A DNA stretch of 37,739 nt from Diphasiastrum complanatum (Eukaryota > Streptophyta > Lycopodiopsida > Lycopodiales > Lycopodiaceae). Of the stretch, positions 9,464-19,249 are shown one piece after another (the first letter of the stretch is position 1; every line of letters starts with the position of its first letter). Made by a program: the position numbers and the translations under genes. The DNA is taken from positions 1-37,739 of the forward strand of contig MU835612.1 of assembly GCA_029204225.1 (NCBI GenBank), read 5' to 3'. The notes below the pieces were generated by a model, which was given only the letters and a program-made list of their open reading frames with translations, did not search any database and had not been told where the DNA came from.

Positions 9464-10438
9464 AAACCTCTTGCAAGATTAGATATGAATCTAGTCCTAA
9501 TGGGTTCTGTGCTCAAGGCTCAGGAACCAAAAACTTTTGATAAAGCAAAGGAACACAAGGAGTGGCGTGAAGTTATGGAAACAGAAATAGAAGCTATATC
9601 GAAAAATAGGACGTGGAACTTGGTTAGGCAACTTGATGGTAAGAAGCCTATCACTTGCAAATGGATATACAAGATCAAATATGGAACTGATGGGCAACTC
9701 AACAAGTATAAAGCACGGTTGCTTGCGAGAGGATTTGAGTAGCAGGAAGGTATTGATTTTGAAGAAACCTTCACACCCGTAGCTAAGATGGTAACTATAT
9801 GTTCTATCATTGCTATTTATGCTTTCTATGGTTGGAAGATCCAGTAAATGGACGTTAAATCTGCTTTTCTTAGTGGAGTGCTGGATGAAGAGGTGTACTT
9901 AGTACAACCTCAACGATTTGTTGAGCCAGGGAGAGAGCATCTCGTTTGTAAGCTCAACAAAGCCATTTATGGATTGAAGCAAGCACCACAGGCATGGTAC
10001 TCTTGCATTGATGAACACTTCAAGCAAAGGGGAATGATAAAGAGTGATGCTGATCCTAATCTTTACATTCTAAGACAAGATTCAGATATAGTGTTCATTG
10101 TGTTGTACGTGGATGATTTGATTATTACAGGAAGTAATGAGAGCTTAATTGATGAAATAAAATCAGATCTTTCCAAAGCTTTTAACATGAGTGATCTAGG
10201 ATTGATGCACTATTGTCTTGGCATTGAAGTATGGCAAAAGGAAGACATGGTCTTTCTTACACAAAGCAAATATGCACGAGATTTGCTTTATAAGTTCAAT
10301 ATGCAAGATTGTAAGTCTTTGAGTACACCTATGGATGTCAACATGAAGCTTACTGCATATGATGAATCTGAAAAAGTGGATGCTTATTTGTATAGACAGT
10401 TGGTGGGTAGTTTGATTTATTTGACACACACACACGAC
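9464..10438 (+). pseudogene. Copia reverse transcriptase domain
   Basis: The frame is the same as gag. It contains CKWIYKIKYGTDGQLNKYKA, then ARGFE, a TAG stop (9740-9742), EGIDFEETFTPVAKM, a TAA stop (9845-9847), MDVKSAFLSGVLDEEVYL, AIYGLKQAPQAWY, and the catalytic box LYVDDLIITG. Both Asp residues of YVDD and the Asp of MDVKSAF are present, so loss of function comes from the stops and frameshifts. The domain ends with LVGSLIYLTHTH, where an extra AC unit at 10424-10435 shifts the frame. Confidence 0.9.
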
Positions 10439-11076
10439 CTGATATTTCTTATGTTGTTGGTGTTGTTAGTCGATTTATGCAAGATCCTAGTCAAGCACAC
10501 TGGAAGTCTGCTAAACGTATTCTTAGATACATTCGAGGGACATTGAATTTTGGTTTGAAGTATGATCAGCCTGAAATGCCAATGTTGGTAGGTTATACAG
10601 ATGCCGATTGGGTAGGTAATATTGACGACAGAAGGTCTACAAGTGGTCATACATTCAGTTATGGTATAACTGCAATTTCATGGAGCAGCAAAAAGCAACC
10701 TACAGTAGCCTTATCATCGACGGAAGCTGAATATCGAGCACTCAGCAATGCTACACAAGAAGTGGTATGGTTACGAAGATTGCTTGTGGATTTAGGTCAA
10801 CCACAGGTGGATGCGACTACTATATCTTGCGATAATCAAAGTTGCATTCACCTTGCCAAAAATCCAGTTTTACATGCTCGAACCAAGCACATCGAAATAC
10901 ACTACCATTTTGTTCAAGAGAAAATTCTTGATGGAGCCACTGATCTTGTTTTTTGTGAATCTGAAGATCAAAAGGCAGATATTTTTACTAAGTCATTAGG
11001 TAGATGTAAATTTGAGAGGTTTTGTACTCTATTAGGGATAGAAAAATGTAATTTTATCATTGAGGGAGAGTGTTAG
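10439..11076 (+). pseudogene. Copia RNase H domain
   Basis: A third frame resumes after the AC slip with FMQDPSQAHWKSAKRILRYI, then GYTDADWVGNIDDRRSTSGH, ISWSSKKQPTVALSSTEAEY and ARTKHIEIHYHF. These are the ordered acidic and conserved blocks of copia RNase H. The frame stops at 11074-11076, just inside the 3' LTR, as is typical. Confidence 0.9.
11059..11070 (+). other. Polypurine tract
   Basis: ATTGAGGGAGAG lies immediately before the 3' LTR, in the position where plus-strand DNA synthesis is primed. Confidence 0.85.
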
Positions 11077-11332
11077 AAATCAATGATAAACTTCATTGTT
11101 ACTGTTTACGATGCACATTAATGTTAACAGTTGTGACCAGATGTCAATAGCCATAGGCTAGTCTATTAGTCTACTCGTAGGTTCTCTCTCTCTATCAGGG
11201 TTCAGGGTTTACTTGTACATTTTACATTCTGTATGAGTTACTGCGATAGTGTGACAGTGTGTGTTCTTCTTCCGCCTTCTTGTGGTGATTGCTTATGGTG
11301 AATGCTTGATGTTGCATATCTAATTCTTGATA
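11071..11332 (+). repeat. 3' LTR of the copia element
   Basis: Starts TGTTAGAAATC and ends TTCTTGATA. The last dinucleotide is TA where the 5' LTR has CA, consistent with a single C-to-T change. Same length (262 bp) as the 5' LTR. Confidence 0.95.
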
Positions 11333-11337
11333 TGAAG
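11333..11337. repeat. Target-site duplication, right copy
   Basis: TGAAG, matching 5952-5956. It is followed by the remainder of the interrupted 26-bp unit (11338-11355). Confidence 0.8.
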
Positions 11338-11355
11338 AGCGGCTTAGTTATATGC

Positions 11356-12966
11356 ATTGTTTAAGGATATTTCAGTTTGACCTCAAGGATTACCCAACCT
11401 ACATAGATAAAAAAAGTGGGACATGTGTATCTTTTCCCTTAGAAATGGTTGGCAAACCATATATTTTCTTTTATGTGGTGAGACTCAAGTGCATGTACGT
11501 TTATTTCAACATTTCCACATCTTCTGTATGCAAGAGATTTGCATACATATTCACATTTTGTTGTTGTTCAAAATGTTCCTACTATTATTAATGCCTATGA
11601 TGTCACTAAGTTCTCTAGTCCACATATATGCATAGTTTAAGTAAAATCGCCAATTATTTTTGTTGCAAAGACAAGTATTTGCATTCTTTTCAAGTTTACA
11701 CTCCATGCTCATATTCCAATTGTATCGGCACACACGTTGGCACAACTTGACAAATTAGGTTTGATGTTTTCTTCTCTATATGGTTTGGGATACTATGGCT
11801 CCTTATACATTCATGAGGATACTTCTATGATGTCACATTATGCAAGGTTTGTATGAGTGTATTCGACACATAGTTGACATGATTGGTAGGAATGATTTTC
11901 ATGGTTTTCATTTTTTGAGTATCTCATTGTTTTTTAACAACATTTTTGGCTGAGATGACTAGCTTGGGATGTGTTTGCTCATGTTCTTTTTGCTAGTAGT
12001 TGACACACTTGGTTTTTACGGTTAGCTCCCTCATATCTCAAACATGGACCAATGGCATTAGCCATGAAAACCAACCAACCCACCCACATAATTTTAAAAA
12101 AAGCATAAGTAGCGTAACAATGCACGAGGTAGGTGAATCCCACAATTAGAAATGTTATATAGAGCATCATCTTAGTTGTGAAACCTTTTGAATTGTTAGC
12201 CCACTAATGTGCCCACTTGGGACAACTTCATGCTATGTATTAGGGGAGCTTGTTTCAAATATGCACAATTATTCTAGATACAATATTTATAAGGGCCTGA
12301 GGCACTGTTGATATGAGTTTTAATGTGAAAAATTTTGTCCATTGCCCACAAAAGTGTCGCTAGTCACAAAGGGTAATATTGAACCACAACCCAGTTGAAA
12401 CCAACTTAGTTTAAAACTTGTTATACTTAGTTTAAAACTTGCTGGTTTGATATGAAAGTGGATTGGTTTGTACATTATTCCCTAAAAAGGTCTGCAAATT
12501 TTCTATTTGAATTGATGAATAACTATCTTGTAGAAGAAATGTACAAAAAAGAAAGACGAGCAAGTTAGCCACCTCACTAGGAAGATAATAGATTTTATTT
12601 TGTAAAACATCTATATGCAATTGTTCCAAACTATTGCAACATATGAGATAAACATACATTTGTGTTCATACAAGACAACATATGCCCGGGACAACATGCG
12701 AGCTGGTCAATTATGTAGTAAAAATTAGTTACGTCTCCATTGACTTGAATGCTTATCTTAAAGACTGACAAGCTTTATCATAAGTAGTGTTTTACATTTG
12801 ATGATATTGATGGGCATATTCTTCTTCCAAAGGAATATGAGTCATCTATAAGTTGAAACTTGGTTTACATCTCTTTTCTTAAATTAGGATATTAATCATG
12901 ATTCTCTCTAAACAAGTCAAGCCACAAGTACATGCCTCTTGATTGTGCTCTAATCTTGCCACGTGG

Positions 12967-12997
<31 letters not shown>

Positions 12998-13675
12998 ATT
13001 CAATTGATGCTACTATTTAGAGGATCATTGTAGTTTGAGGCTTATGTTGGCCAAGAATAGCATTTTTTATTACAATTTACTTCCACTTCCAAATAGCAAA
13101 CATGGAATTACACGTGACATGCACTTTGTCCTTTGCACTTCATTCTCTACCCTTTTCTATTGGCTACCTTCATCCTCAATTATATCGCTACTCGCTTATC
13201 CATTCTTAAATGTAGAGCAACGAGGAAGATGGAATATATGTCAAAGATTTATATATGTAAACTTTTGCTCTTATGGCATCTTGAACCTATCCCAAATAGA
13301 CTTCTAAATGCACTAACATAATTTCCTAGCTTCTCTTTCATTAATATCCATCAATAAATAAAGCTTTTGCGTATGAGAATAGTGCAACAACTCGATAATG
13401 TTGCTATACTTAAAGGGATAATTTTCACATGAAGCATGCTTTAACACATGGAGAGCTTAGAAAGAGGTTCTAGCAAGAAGAGACAAAATTGCTCCCAAAG
13501 TAGTGAGTATTGCATGAAAAAATATATGAATTTTGATATGCACTCTAACACAAACTTGAACCTATCAAACTATCAAAAACATCAATGAAGAAGGAATCAA
13601 TATAATGAAATACAAGTACAATCATTGTGTATGCAACATGGCCCACAAGCAATAACTATATGAACTTTATCCTTG
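11356..13675. other. Intergenic sequence, no gene recognised
   Basis: AT-rich with short, compositionally poor frames. A TA microsatellite followed by GTAT units lies at about 12967-13000. The part next to the copia element should be continuous with 5461-5923 before insertion, but no identifiable coding element spans that junction. Confidence 0.5.
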
Positions 13676-13967
13676 TTATGCAAATGCAATATGAATCATA
13701 CTAATCCATACCCCATAGATTCGACCAAAATGGTCATTTTGAAGGTTACTGGCCCTAGAATGGCCAAAGACTATTTGTTTTCCAAATCTTAATAAAGATG
13801 GTCCAAAAAAAAAAATCGGGGAAGGGGGGGGGGGGTAGGCAATGTAATTGTGCCAATGAGACATGAGAATGAGTCTATAATCTGATTTGGAAAATGAGAT
13901 AAAATTATCTCCTTGGAGACTTTTTTCTGTTTTTCTCACAAAAAATTAACCATAGATTAAGGACTTT
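13676..13967 (-). mobile_element. 3' untranslated tail of the LINE
   Basis: Lies downstream of the LINE's last coding block on the minus strand. Read in that direction it has TTTGTGAGAAAAACAG, an ATTGGCACAAT motif, a C12 run (13824-13835 as G) and a T11 run. No clean poly(A) end or target-site duplication was found, so the left boundary is uncertain. Confidence 0.4.
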
Positions 13968-14560
13968 CTACAAAAGTACAAGCAAAGGCTCAAATAAGCA
14001 AAAGTTTTTCGGCATCTCTGAAAAGAAGTAGGGGGAGATGACAAAATCATTGTTCCCAAATTCCCTACTATTCCTTTCAAGCCATATGTTCCACAGAGTT
14101 ATAATTCTAATGCATTGCCACAAAACATTAACCTTTACATCGTCAAAAAGGATGTCATTCAGCAACAAGTCTATATGGCTAAATCTCTTGAATCTGGTAT
14201 GAAAGTGAGCAATAAAGAGATCAGCCACTGATTTCCAAAGAGAAGCATAGTAGTTGAAAAAAAGGTGAACCACATCCTTGTCCAATATTTTGCATTTAGA
14301 ACAGACATGCATTACATCACCTCTATAATGAGAACGGATAGGAAGAGAGAGTTGAAGAATCCTAAGGGAAAAGATTCTGAGTTTGCCAGATCTAATTTTA
14401 TGGGTACAACGAAATCTAGCTTTCCAAAGGTGGGGGGGATCAGACAGATTCCATTTGGAGTTGAACCAGGAGAAGGTAAAGTTTGGCTCTTTGGTGGCAG
14501 AAAAGACAAAAGAATAGGAGATTTTGCCGGAATTGCCCAAGGTTTTGAAAAGTCATTTGC
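13968..14560 (-). pseudogene. LINE zf-RVT-like C-terminal domain
   Basis: The minus-strand frame reads WNLSDPPHLWKARFRCTHKI, then GKLRIFSLRILQLSLPIRSHYRG, then CSKCKILDKDVVHLFFNYY and VLWQCIRIITLWNIWLERNSR. This matches the domain found after the reverse transcriptase in plant L1-type LINE ORF2: a zinc-binding C-x2-C-x7-H-x4-C followed by a Trp-rich end. Here the final Cys position is Tyr. The frame ends at a stop at 13968. Confidence 0.8.
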
Positions 14561-15035
14561 TATCAATGTTCGAGGAAAGAGAAGTAGACAAAAAACCCAA
14601 GTCCCCATGAGTAAAAGCGAAGGATATAAAGTTGGATTCGCGAGAGGAAAGTTCAAGGTCAGTTTTGAATCGGGAAAGGCTGAGGGAGTAGATGAAATTC
14701 ATTATGTGTTCCTAGGTGACAAGACCCTTTCGGGTGAGGTTACGGCAAAGTCTGTTTTCAATCTGAGCAAGAGGTTTAGAATTGATGGTGATCACTTTAG
14801 AAAACCACAGAGATTCCAGGGGGGAGATAGAGTTGTCGCCTATCCAGAAAGTAAGTTCACGCATGGAGAGGAGGACTCTATAAATAGAATTGAACAGAGG
14901 TGGGAGGGAGATGGAGAAGAAGAAAGACAAACGGGTGAAATTGGAATAAATACGTTTGTAAAGGAGGAAAAGAGAAGCAATTGAGGGATCTAAAAGACCA
15001 AAACCCCCAAGCTTCTTGGGAGATGTACAAATATC
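14561..15035 (-). pseudogene. LINE ORF2 thumb/linker region, decayed
   Basis: Sits between RT and the zf-RVT-like block on the same strand. Several short frames are interleaved by frameshifts; pieces such as TLIANDFSKPWAIPAKSP and MRELTFWIGDNSISPLESLW fit the variable region of an L1-type ORF2. The long plus-strand frame at 14265-14984 is its antisense shadow. Confidence 0.6.
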
Positions 15036-15935
15036 CTAGTTAAGGAGACTAGGGCGCTTCTTCCAAAGAAATTTTTGAAAAGACTTGGCAATAGACAAAG
15101 AGTAAGAAGGGGGAAGAAACCAAATGAAGAGAAAATGAGTGAAGTAGGCAGAGATGATGTGTTTGAGAACAATAAGTCTAGCAGGAAAGGAGAGGTCAAA
15201 AGAATCCCAAATGAGTATTAGTACTGATTCTCTCCATGATCCAGTTGAAGTGGTCTCTGTTTGAAAGGGAAGCACCCAGAGGAAAGCCGAGATATCTAAA
15301 AGTGGTGCCTGGGGAAGAACGTTGAGTCCAAGATTCAAGCACCAATAGGGAGGGGCATCATGAGAAAGGACAATAATGTCAAATTTCTGAGAATTAATCA
15401 AAGAGTTAGAATAATCACAAAATCGATTAAGCTCAAGAAGGAGGAGGGTAGTAGAGTGCTGGTGGAGTTCGATAACGCAAGCCAAATCATCGGCAAAAAG
15501 TTGGGGGCCAGTACGGACACTCCGAAAGGAGTAAGGGTGGAAGGAAGAAGAGGAATTTAATATGAGGATATGATAAATGAGAGATTCCATCACAATAATG
15601 AAGAGAAACTGAGAGAGGGGACAACCTTGTCTAATTTCGCAGGAAATAGGGAAGGAGGGGGATAGCGCTCCCTGAAAGAGTATGAAAGAGGAAGCGGGAG
15701 CAAAGAGTGCCCAAATGAGCTTAATGAGGTAAACAGGAATGCCGAACGAAAAGAGACTGGCAAAAAAGAAATTCTAGTTAATACAGCCAAAGGCTTTGTC
15801 AAAGTCAATCTTGAGGAGGAGAGCATGATAATTGAACCAAAGGGAGGAGTCGATGGCTGACCAAACATTAAGGATATTATCGAAAAGAGATCTTCCTTTA
15901 ATAAAACCAGCCTGATTTTTGTCTAGACACCATCG
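15036..15935 (-). pseudogene. LINE (L1-like) reverse transcriptase, 5'-truncated
   Basis: Reading down the minus strand from about 15927: DKNQAGFIKGRSLFDNILN (RT block with Q-x-GF-x2-GR), LLKIDFDKAFGCIN (motif A region with D), a stop, CEIRQGCPLSQFLFIIVMES (QGCPLS block), then GPQLFADDLACVIEL (catalytic FADD, near 15487-15498). This order is characteristic of non-LTR retrotransposons. The endonuclease and N-terminal RT sequence that should lie upstream are absent, which is the common result of incomplete reverse transcription at insertion. At least two frameshifts or stops break it. Confidence 0.85.
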
Positions 15936-16299
15936 AGTGAGGGTTGTTTAGGTTGAAAGAACTAGGCCTTTTATTTGAGCTTTGGAAGGATTTATCTTGG
16001 AGAGTGCAAAAACTTGGTCTTTTGAGGAGGCGTTCAATCTCTCTGATGTTTTCAACATCTCCTAAGTTGGCAAGGAGTTTAGTAGAAGGGTTTGCCTCTA
16101 TAGATGCATCAATCAAGTGATGGCGTAAGAAGAGAAAAGTGAGGTGTGACTTGACAACATCTCCGCCGGGATTGTATAGCCACAGAAAGAAGACATTCAT
16201 CTGATTTTGAAAGGATGCACCAGGGAAGAATTTACTAAGATTGTTCATCATGAACCAAACACCATGATGGATCAAACAATAGAAGAGTTGTTCTTGCAC
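15936..16299 (-). pseudogene. Unidentified decayed coding sequence, block 1
   Basis: The minus-strand frame contains WFMMNNLSKFFPGASFQNQ, NVFFLWLYNPGGDVVKSHL and LGDVENIREIERLLKRPSF. It runs directly into the truncated LINE but has no LINE similarity that I recognise. It appears to continue the reading of block 2 after a frameshift near 16290. Function unknown. Confidence 0.4.
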
Positions 16300-16560
16300 T
16301 TGTCACCACATCTACATTTGAAGAAGGGTCTCTTCCAATTCCAGATTCTAGCTTGGTGCATATTCATTCTACTGAAGCCGGTATCAAAGTGTCCACGAAT
16401 TTGAGCCCAGGTTTGCTCAGAAGGGCAACGAGAAGGTTCAAACAAGTTCATGCATATAATATTGTCAAAGGCAATGGATGTCTCAAGTGAAGTATTCTTG
16501 TTCAGAACAGCAAGTTTGCAGGTTTGTATTTCTTTTTCAGTCAGGTGTGCAAGTAAAATC
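16300..16560 (-). pseudogene. Unidentified decayed coding sequence, block 2
   Basis: Open on the minus strand without stops for about 85 codons. It includes EKEIQTCKLAVLNKNTSLE, FDNIICMNLFEPSRCPSEQ, TWAQIRGHFDTGFSRMN and a basic, Cys-rich end WNWKRPFFKCRCGDKCKNN (C-x-C-x3-C). The composition is that of a real protein. No family assigned. Confidence 0.4.
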
Positions 16561-16915
16561 CGGAGTTAAATAGGTATGGGAGCAAGAAAGTTCACAATGG
16601 GTAAGCTCCAAAGTTTAAAAGTAGTGCAAGCATATTTGAACTCAATAGTTCGGCTAGAGACCATGGGAATTTGGCAGTTTTTAGCTTGGGTGGATTGGTC
16701 TCCGATGTCACAGATATCTTGCAAAAAGATTTCAAGTTGTGAAGCACTATCTTCATCCAACTCATCTAAGAAGACAAGAGGGTGCCGAGAGACGGGTGTA
16801 TCAGGAATGGTAGGAGTAGGCTCGGCAAACAGGGAGTCATTTTCTTTTTCAAGATAGGCAAAGACTTTTTTGATATTTTGGTTAAAAAATCTCTCTTCTT
16901 CCTCATATTTATCAG
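16561..16915 (-). pseudogene. Unidentified decayed coding sequence, block 3
   Basis: The frame contains DKYEEEERFFNQNIKKVFA, YLEKENDSLFAEPTPTIPD, RHPLVFLDELDEDSASQLE and IFLQDICDIGDQSTQAKN, ending at a stop at 16566-16568, close to block 2. A charged, probably helical region is followed by a Pro-rich spacer and an acidic segment. No family assigned; it clearly resembles coding sequence more than random frames nearby. Confidence 0.4.
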
Positions 16916-17460
16916 CAAGACCGACTAATCAGCAGCAAAATTTTCCACAATTCCCAAAGGGTCAATACAATTTTTACCATAATCCATATAAATCTTAACC
17001 AAATGTAAGGTATCTAAGAGATCAATAATGCAGAGTACTTTATCCTCTAGCCCAGCGGCATTACAGGTAGCACGATCAGTTTCAATAATAAAACTATACA
17101 ACATCACAGTTCTTTTCATGCAACAAATCAAAGTTTGAATAAAACGATTAGGGGGAGCAAGGGGCTCCCCGTAACCAAGATCAACAGCATCCTAAAACCA
17201 ACCTGAGGACTAAACCATGAAAAAAAGCCTTTCTTGGCCTATAAATCCACGTAAGGTAAATGTTTGATACTATCCCGACCAAAAAATAGTCGGATTTTAC
17301 ACCAAGGATGCATAGAGAGAGATTGACGACACATAGCTCCTCTTGACAAAGCAAGACCGAACCTTTTGAAACCTTTTTTCATAACCCAACAAGGTGAAAG
17401 GTAGCTGAAAGCATACAATACTTCAAAGAAAAGCACTGCAAAGTGAAACAAATTTCAAGA
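16916..17460 (-). pseudogene. Unidentified decayed coding sequence, block 4
   Basis: Two minus-strand frames join through one or two frameshifts. The first (17239-17451) has GFKRFGLALSRGAMCRQSL and KIRLFFGRDSIKHLPYVDL. The second (16925-17131) has MICCMKRTVMLYSFIIETD, then KVLCIIDLLDTLHLVKIYM and NCIDPLGIVENFAAD. The latter reads directly into block 3 after a single shift. No family assigned. Confidence 0.4.
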
Positions 17461-18341
17461 CATCCAGCTGGTATCTGCCACCACACAAAACTGCACAAGT
17501 TAGCACAGTGAGGAAGATAGGTCAGTTGTTATCCATGTCCAAAATAAGTTTAGCAGTTTAACAACTTAAAATATTTGATAAAAAGATGTAGTCCAATCTT
17601 CCCTATGTAAACCGTCATTAATAGCGATAGGCTTTCCATATTATTACCGTATCAGAGCATTCCACCATTCTTATCAGTTTTATGGTACTGGTCCTTATCA
17701 ATTTATAAAGTTAGAGCATTAGGTTGTGTTTAGCAAACGAGAGATAGCGTGGATCAATACTCATATATGGGGCAAATCCATGCCATACCTATATCTGAAC
17801 CTATAATAGGCAAAGTACCATTTTCGACACTCTTGAGCATATCCATGCTTTCCAAGAGCATGCCAGCTACTGCTCAATTTCATTAATTTTAGATACCGAT
17901 TGTGTCTTAATACCACAAAACCTACATATGGTTATACTTAGCCAAGTATTTTATCCTAACACTTGCAATAGGATTAGGGCAAATCCATGCCATACCAATC
18001 CCTACAAGTGTAGCGATCCCTTGCACAAATCCATGCACATTAAGGGCACCAGGGTTATTTTTACTTGTGTTATCGTTCGTAACCTTTAAATGGGAAAAGA
18101 AAACAGCAAGGTCATCAAAGCCAAAGTTGCCAATGCATGTTTTCAGTGTGAGACGAAAGAACTGAGTAAAATAGTTTTTGTTATCTTGCTATAGGTACGA
18201 ACCAGAACCTTTTCGTAGCACTATTCATAAACGTACATTATTTTTATTGTATACGCCAATACCGCATTGTAAGCCAGTGTACAAAGTGGAGTTTTGCAAT
18301 ACTAACCTGAATAGATGTCGCATACGAATCTTGTGAGGAAG
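17461..18341 (-). other. Stretch between coding remnants; nothing definite
   Basis: No long frame. A short repeated phrase, GCAAATCCATGCCATACC, occurs near 17770 and 17980. It may be the more decayed middle of the surrounding minus-strand element, or a spacer. Confidence 0.3.
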
Positions 18342-18650
18342 TCATATTTGTTTATGAAAGTCGTTTCCTTCGAAGAGTGCTAATAAGCAAATATCGAGTC
18401 TAGTTATTGCCATAACAATGATAGCATACAAACCCATGTCATTCAAGATACATTTACGTATGAAATGAAGTATTCTGCTTACATTAAAGCAAAGAGAGCA
18501 TAAGCAAACCCATATACTATCATTTGGTTTCTTTGCGGAGATGCTAGTCATAACACATACCTGTATGAGAGCGTATTTCGAATCCGGCAATGGAATCGGG
18601 ATGCAATTTTTCAGTATAGAAGTCGTTGTGAGGAAAGAGACATATGCCAT
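18342..18650 (-). pseudogene. Decayed coding block downstream of the RT-like protein
   Basis: An intact 102-codon minus-strand frame: AYVSFLTTTSILKNCIPIP, LPDSKYALIQVCVMTSISA and WVCLCSLCFNVSRILHFIR. Same strand and spacing as the RT-like blocks above it, so plausibly the same element. No family assigned. Confidence 0.35.
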
Positions 18651-19200
18651 TGTTTATTATAGCATGCACTCAACATATCATAAATCATAACTCACAACAT
18701 GATTGAACAAACTTTTCAGAATATAGTGGCTCGTTGTCTACCAGCGCTAACCCATCAAAAGTGATGAAGAGACAAATTTCTACGCATTTTGTAGTTCCTG
18801 TCCTTTCAGCGATGAGAGTGCAACCATATGTGCTTAAACAACTATACAATCCAACGATTGCTTTGTAGGTAGTGCAATCGCTGTTCCAACGGAAGTGTTG
18901 GTGACCCGTGAAGCCTACGTATCAAGCAATGCTTGCTTATGCTAATGAAATCAAAGAGTAGAGAAGCACTGTCAACGCATGATCAATGTATACACCATAG
19001 AACCATCCTTTGAGCATTGCCATAAGAGCAATAAATTGTGATTTGCAACATACATAACATTTTGAAATGAGTGGAGAGCATTCATCACATAAGTATCATT
19101 CCAAATGGTACTGGATTGCGATCCAGCGCCCTCATTATGCCATAGTTTACACATAATCAAACCATTCTACACAAGCATTTCTTCCCTATGCTATCAAATT
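18651..19200 (-). pseudogene. Decayed C-terminal segment of the RT-like element
   Basis: The clearest part is MCKLWHNEGAGSQSSTIWND, then TYVMNALHSFQNVMYVANH and LLLLWQCSKDGSMVYTLIM (18972-19160). It continues with several stops through ALPTKQSLDCIVV and HMVALSSLKGQ down to about 18700. The Trp- and His-containing stretches look conserved rather than random. No named domain. Confidence 0.4.
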
Positions 19201-19249
19201 GAAGAGTAAAAGCGAAAGGAGGCATACCGTTCTTTGTGATCGTGCTGAA

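Larger units (their letters stand above)
5957..11332 (+). mobile_element. Ty1/copia LTR retrotransposon, near full length, inactive
   Basis: A 5376-bp element with two 262-bp LTRs, a TSD, a primer-binding site, a polypurine tract, and gag-protease-integrase-RT-RNase H in that order. Integrase before RT is diagnostic of copia. The reading frame is broken by a 1-nt insertion (8482-8486), loss of about 13 nt near 8862, stops at 9461, 9740 and 9845, and a dinucleotide slip at 10424-10435. It therefore cannot make a full polyprotein, although any trans-mobilised copy would still have cis signals. The lineage within copia is not assigned. Confidence 0.95.

Noticed and set aside
12967-13000. TA/GTAT microsatellite
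   Set aside because: Ordinary simple repeat with no associated structure.
14265-14984. A 239-codon plus-strand open frame, the second longest in the window
   Set aside because: It lies antisense to the LINE ORF2 remnant, whose minus-strand blocks carry recognisable RT and zf-RVT-like motifs. The plus frame has a Lys/Gly/Glu-rich composition without domain signature.
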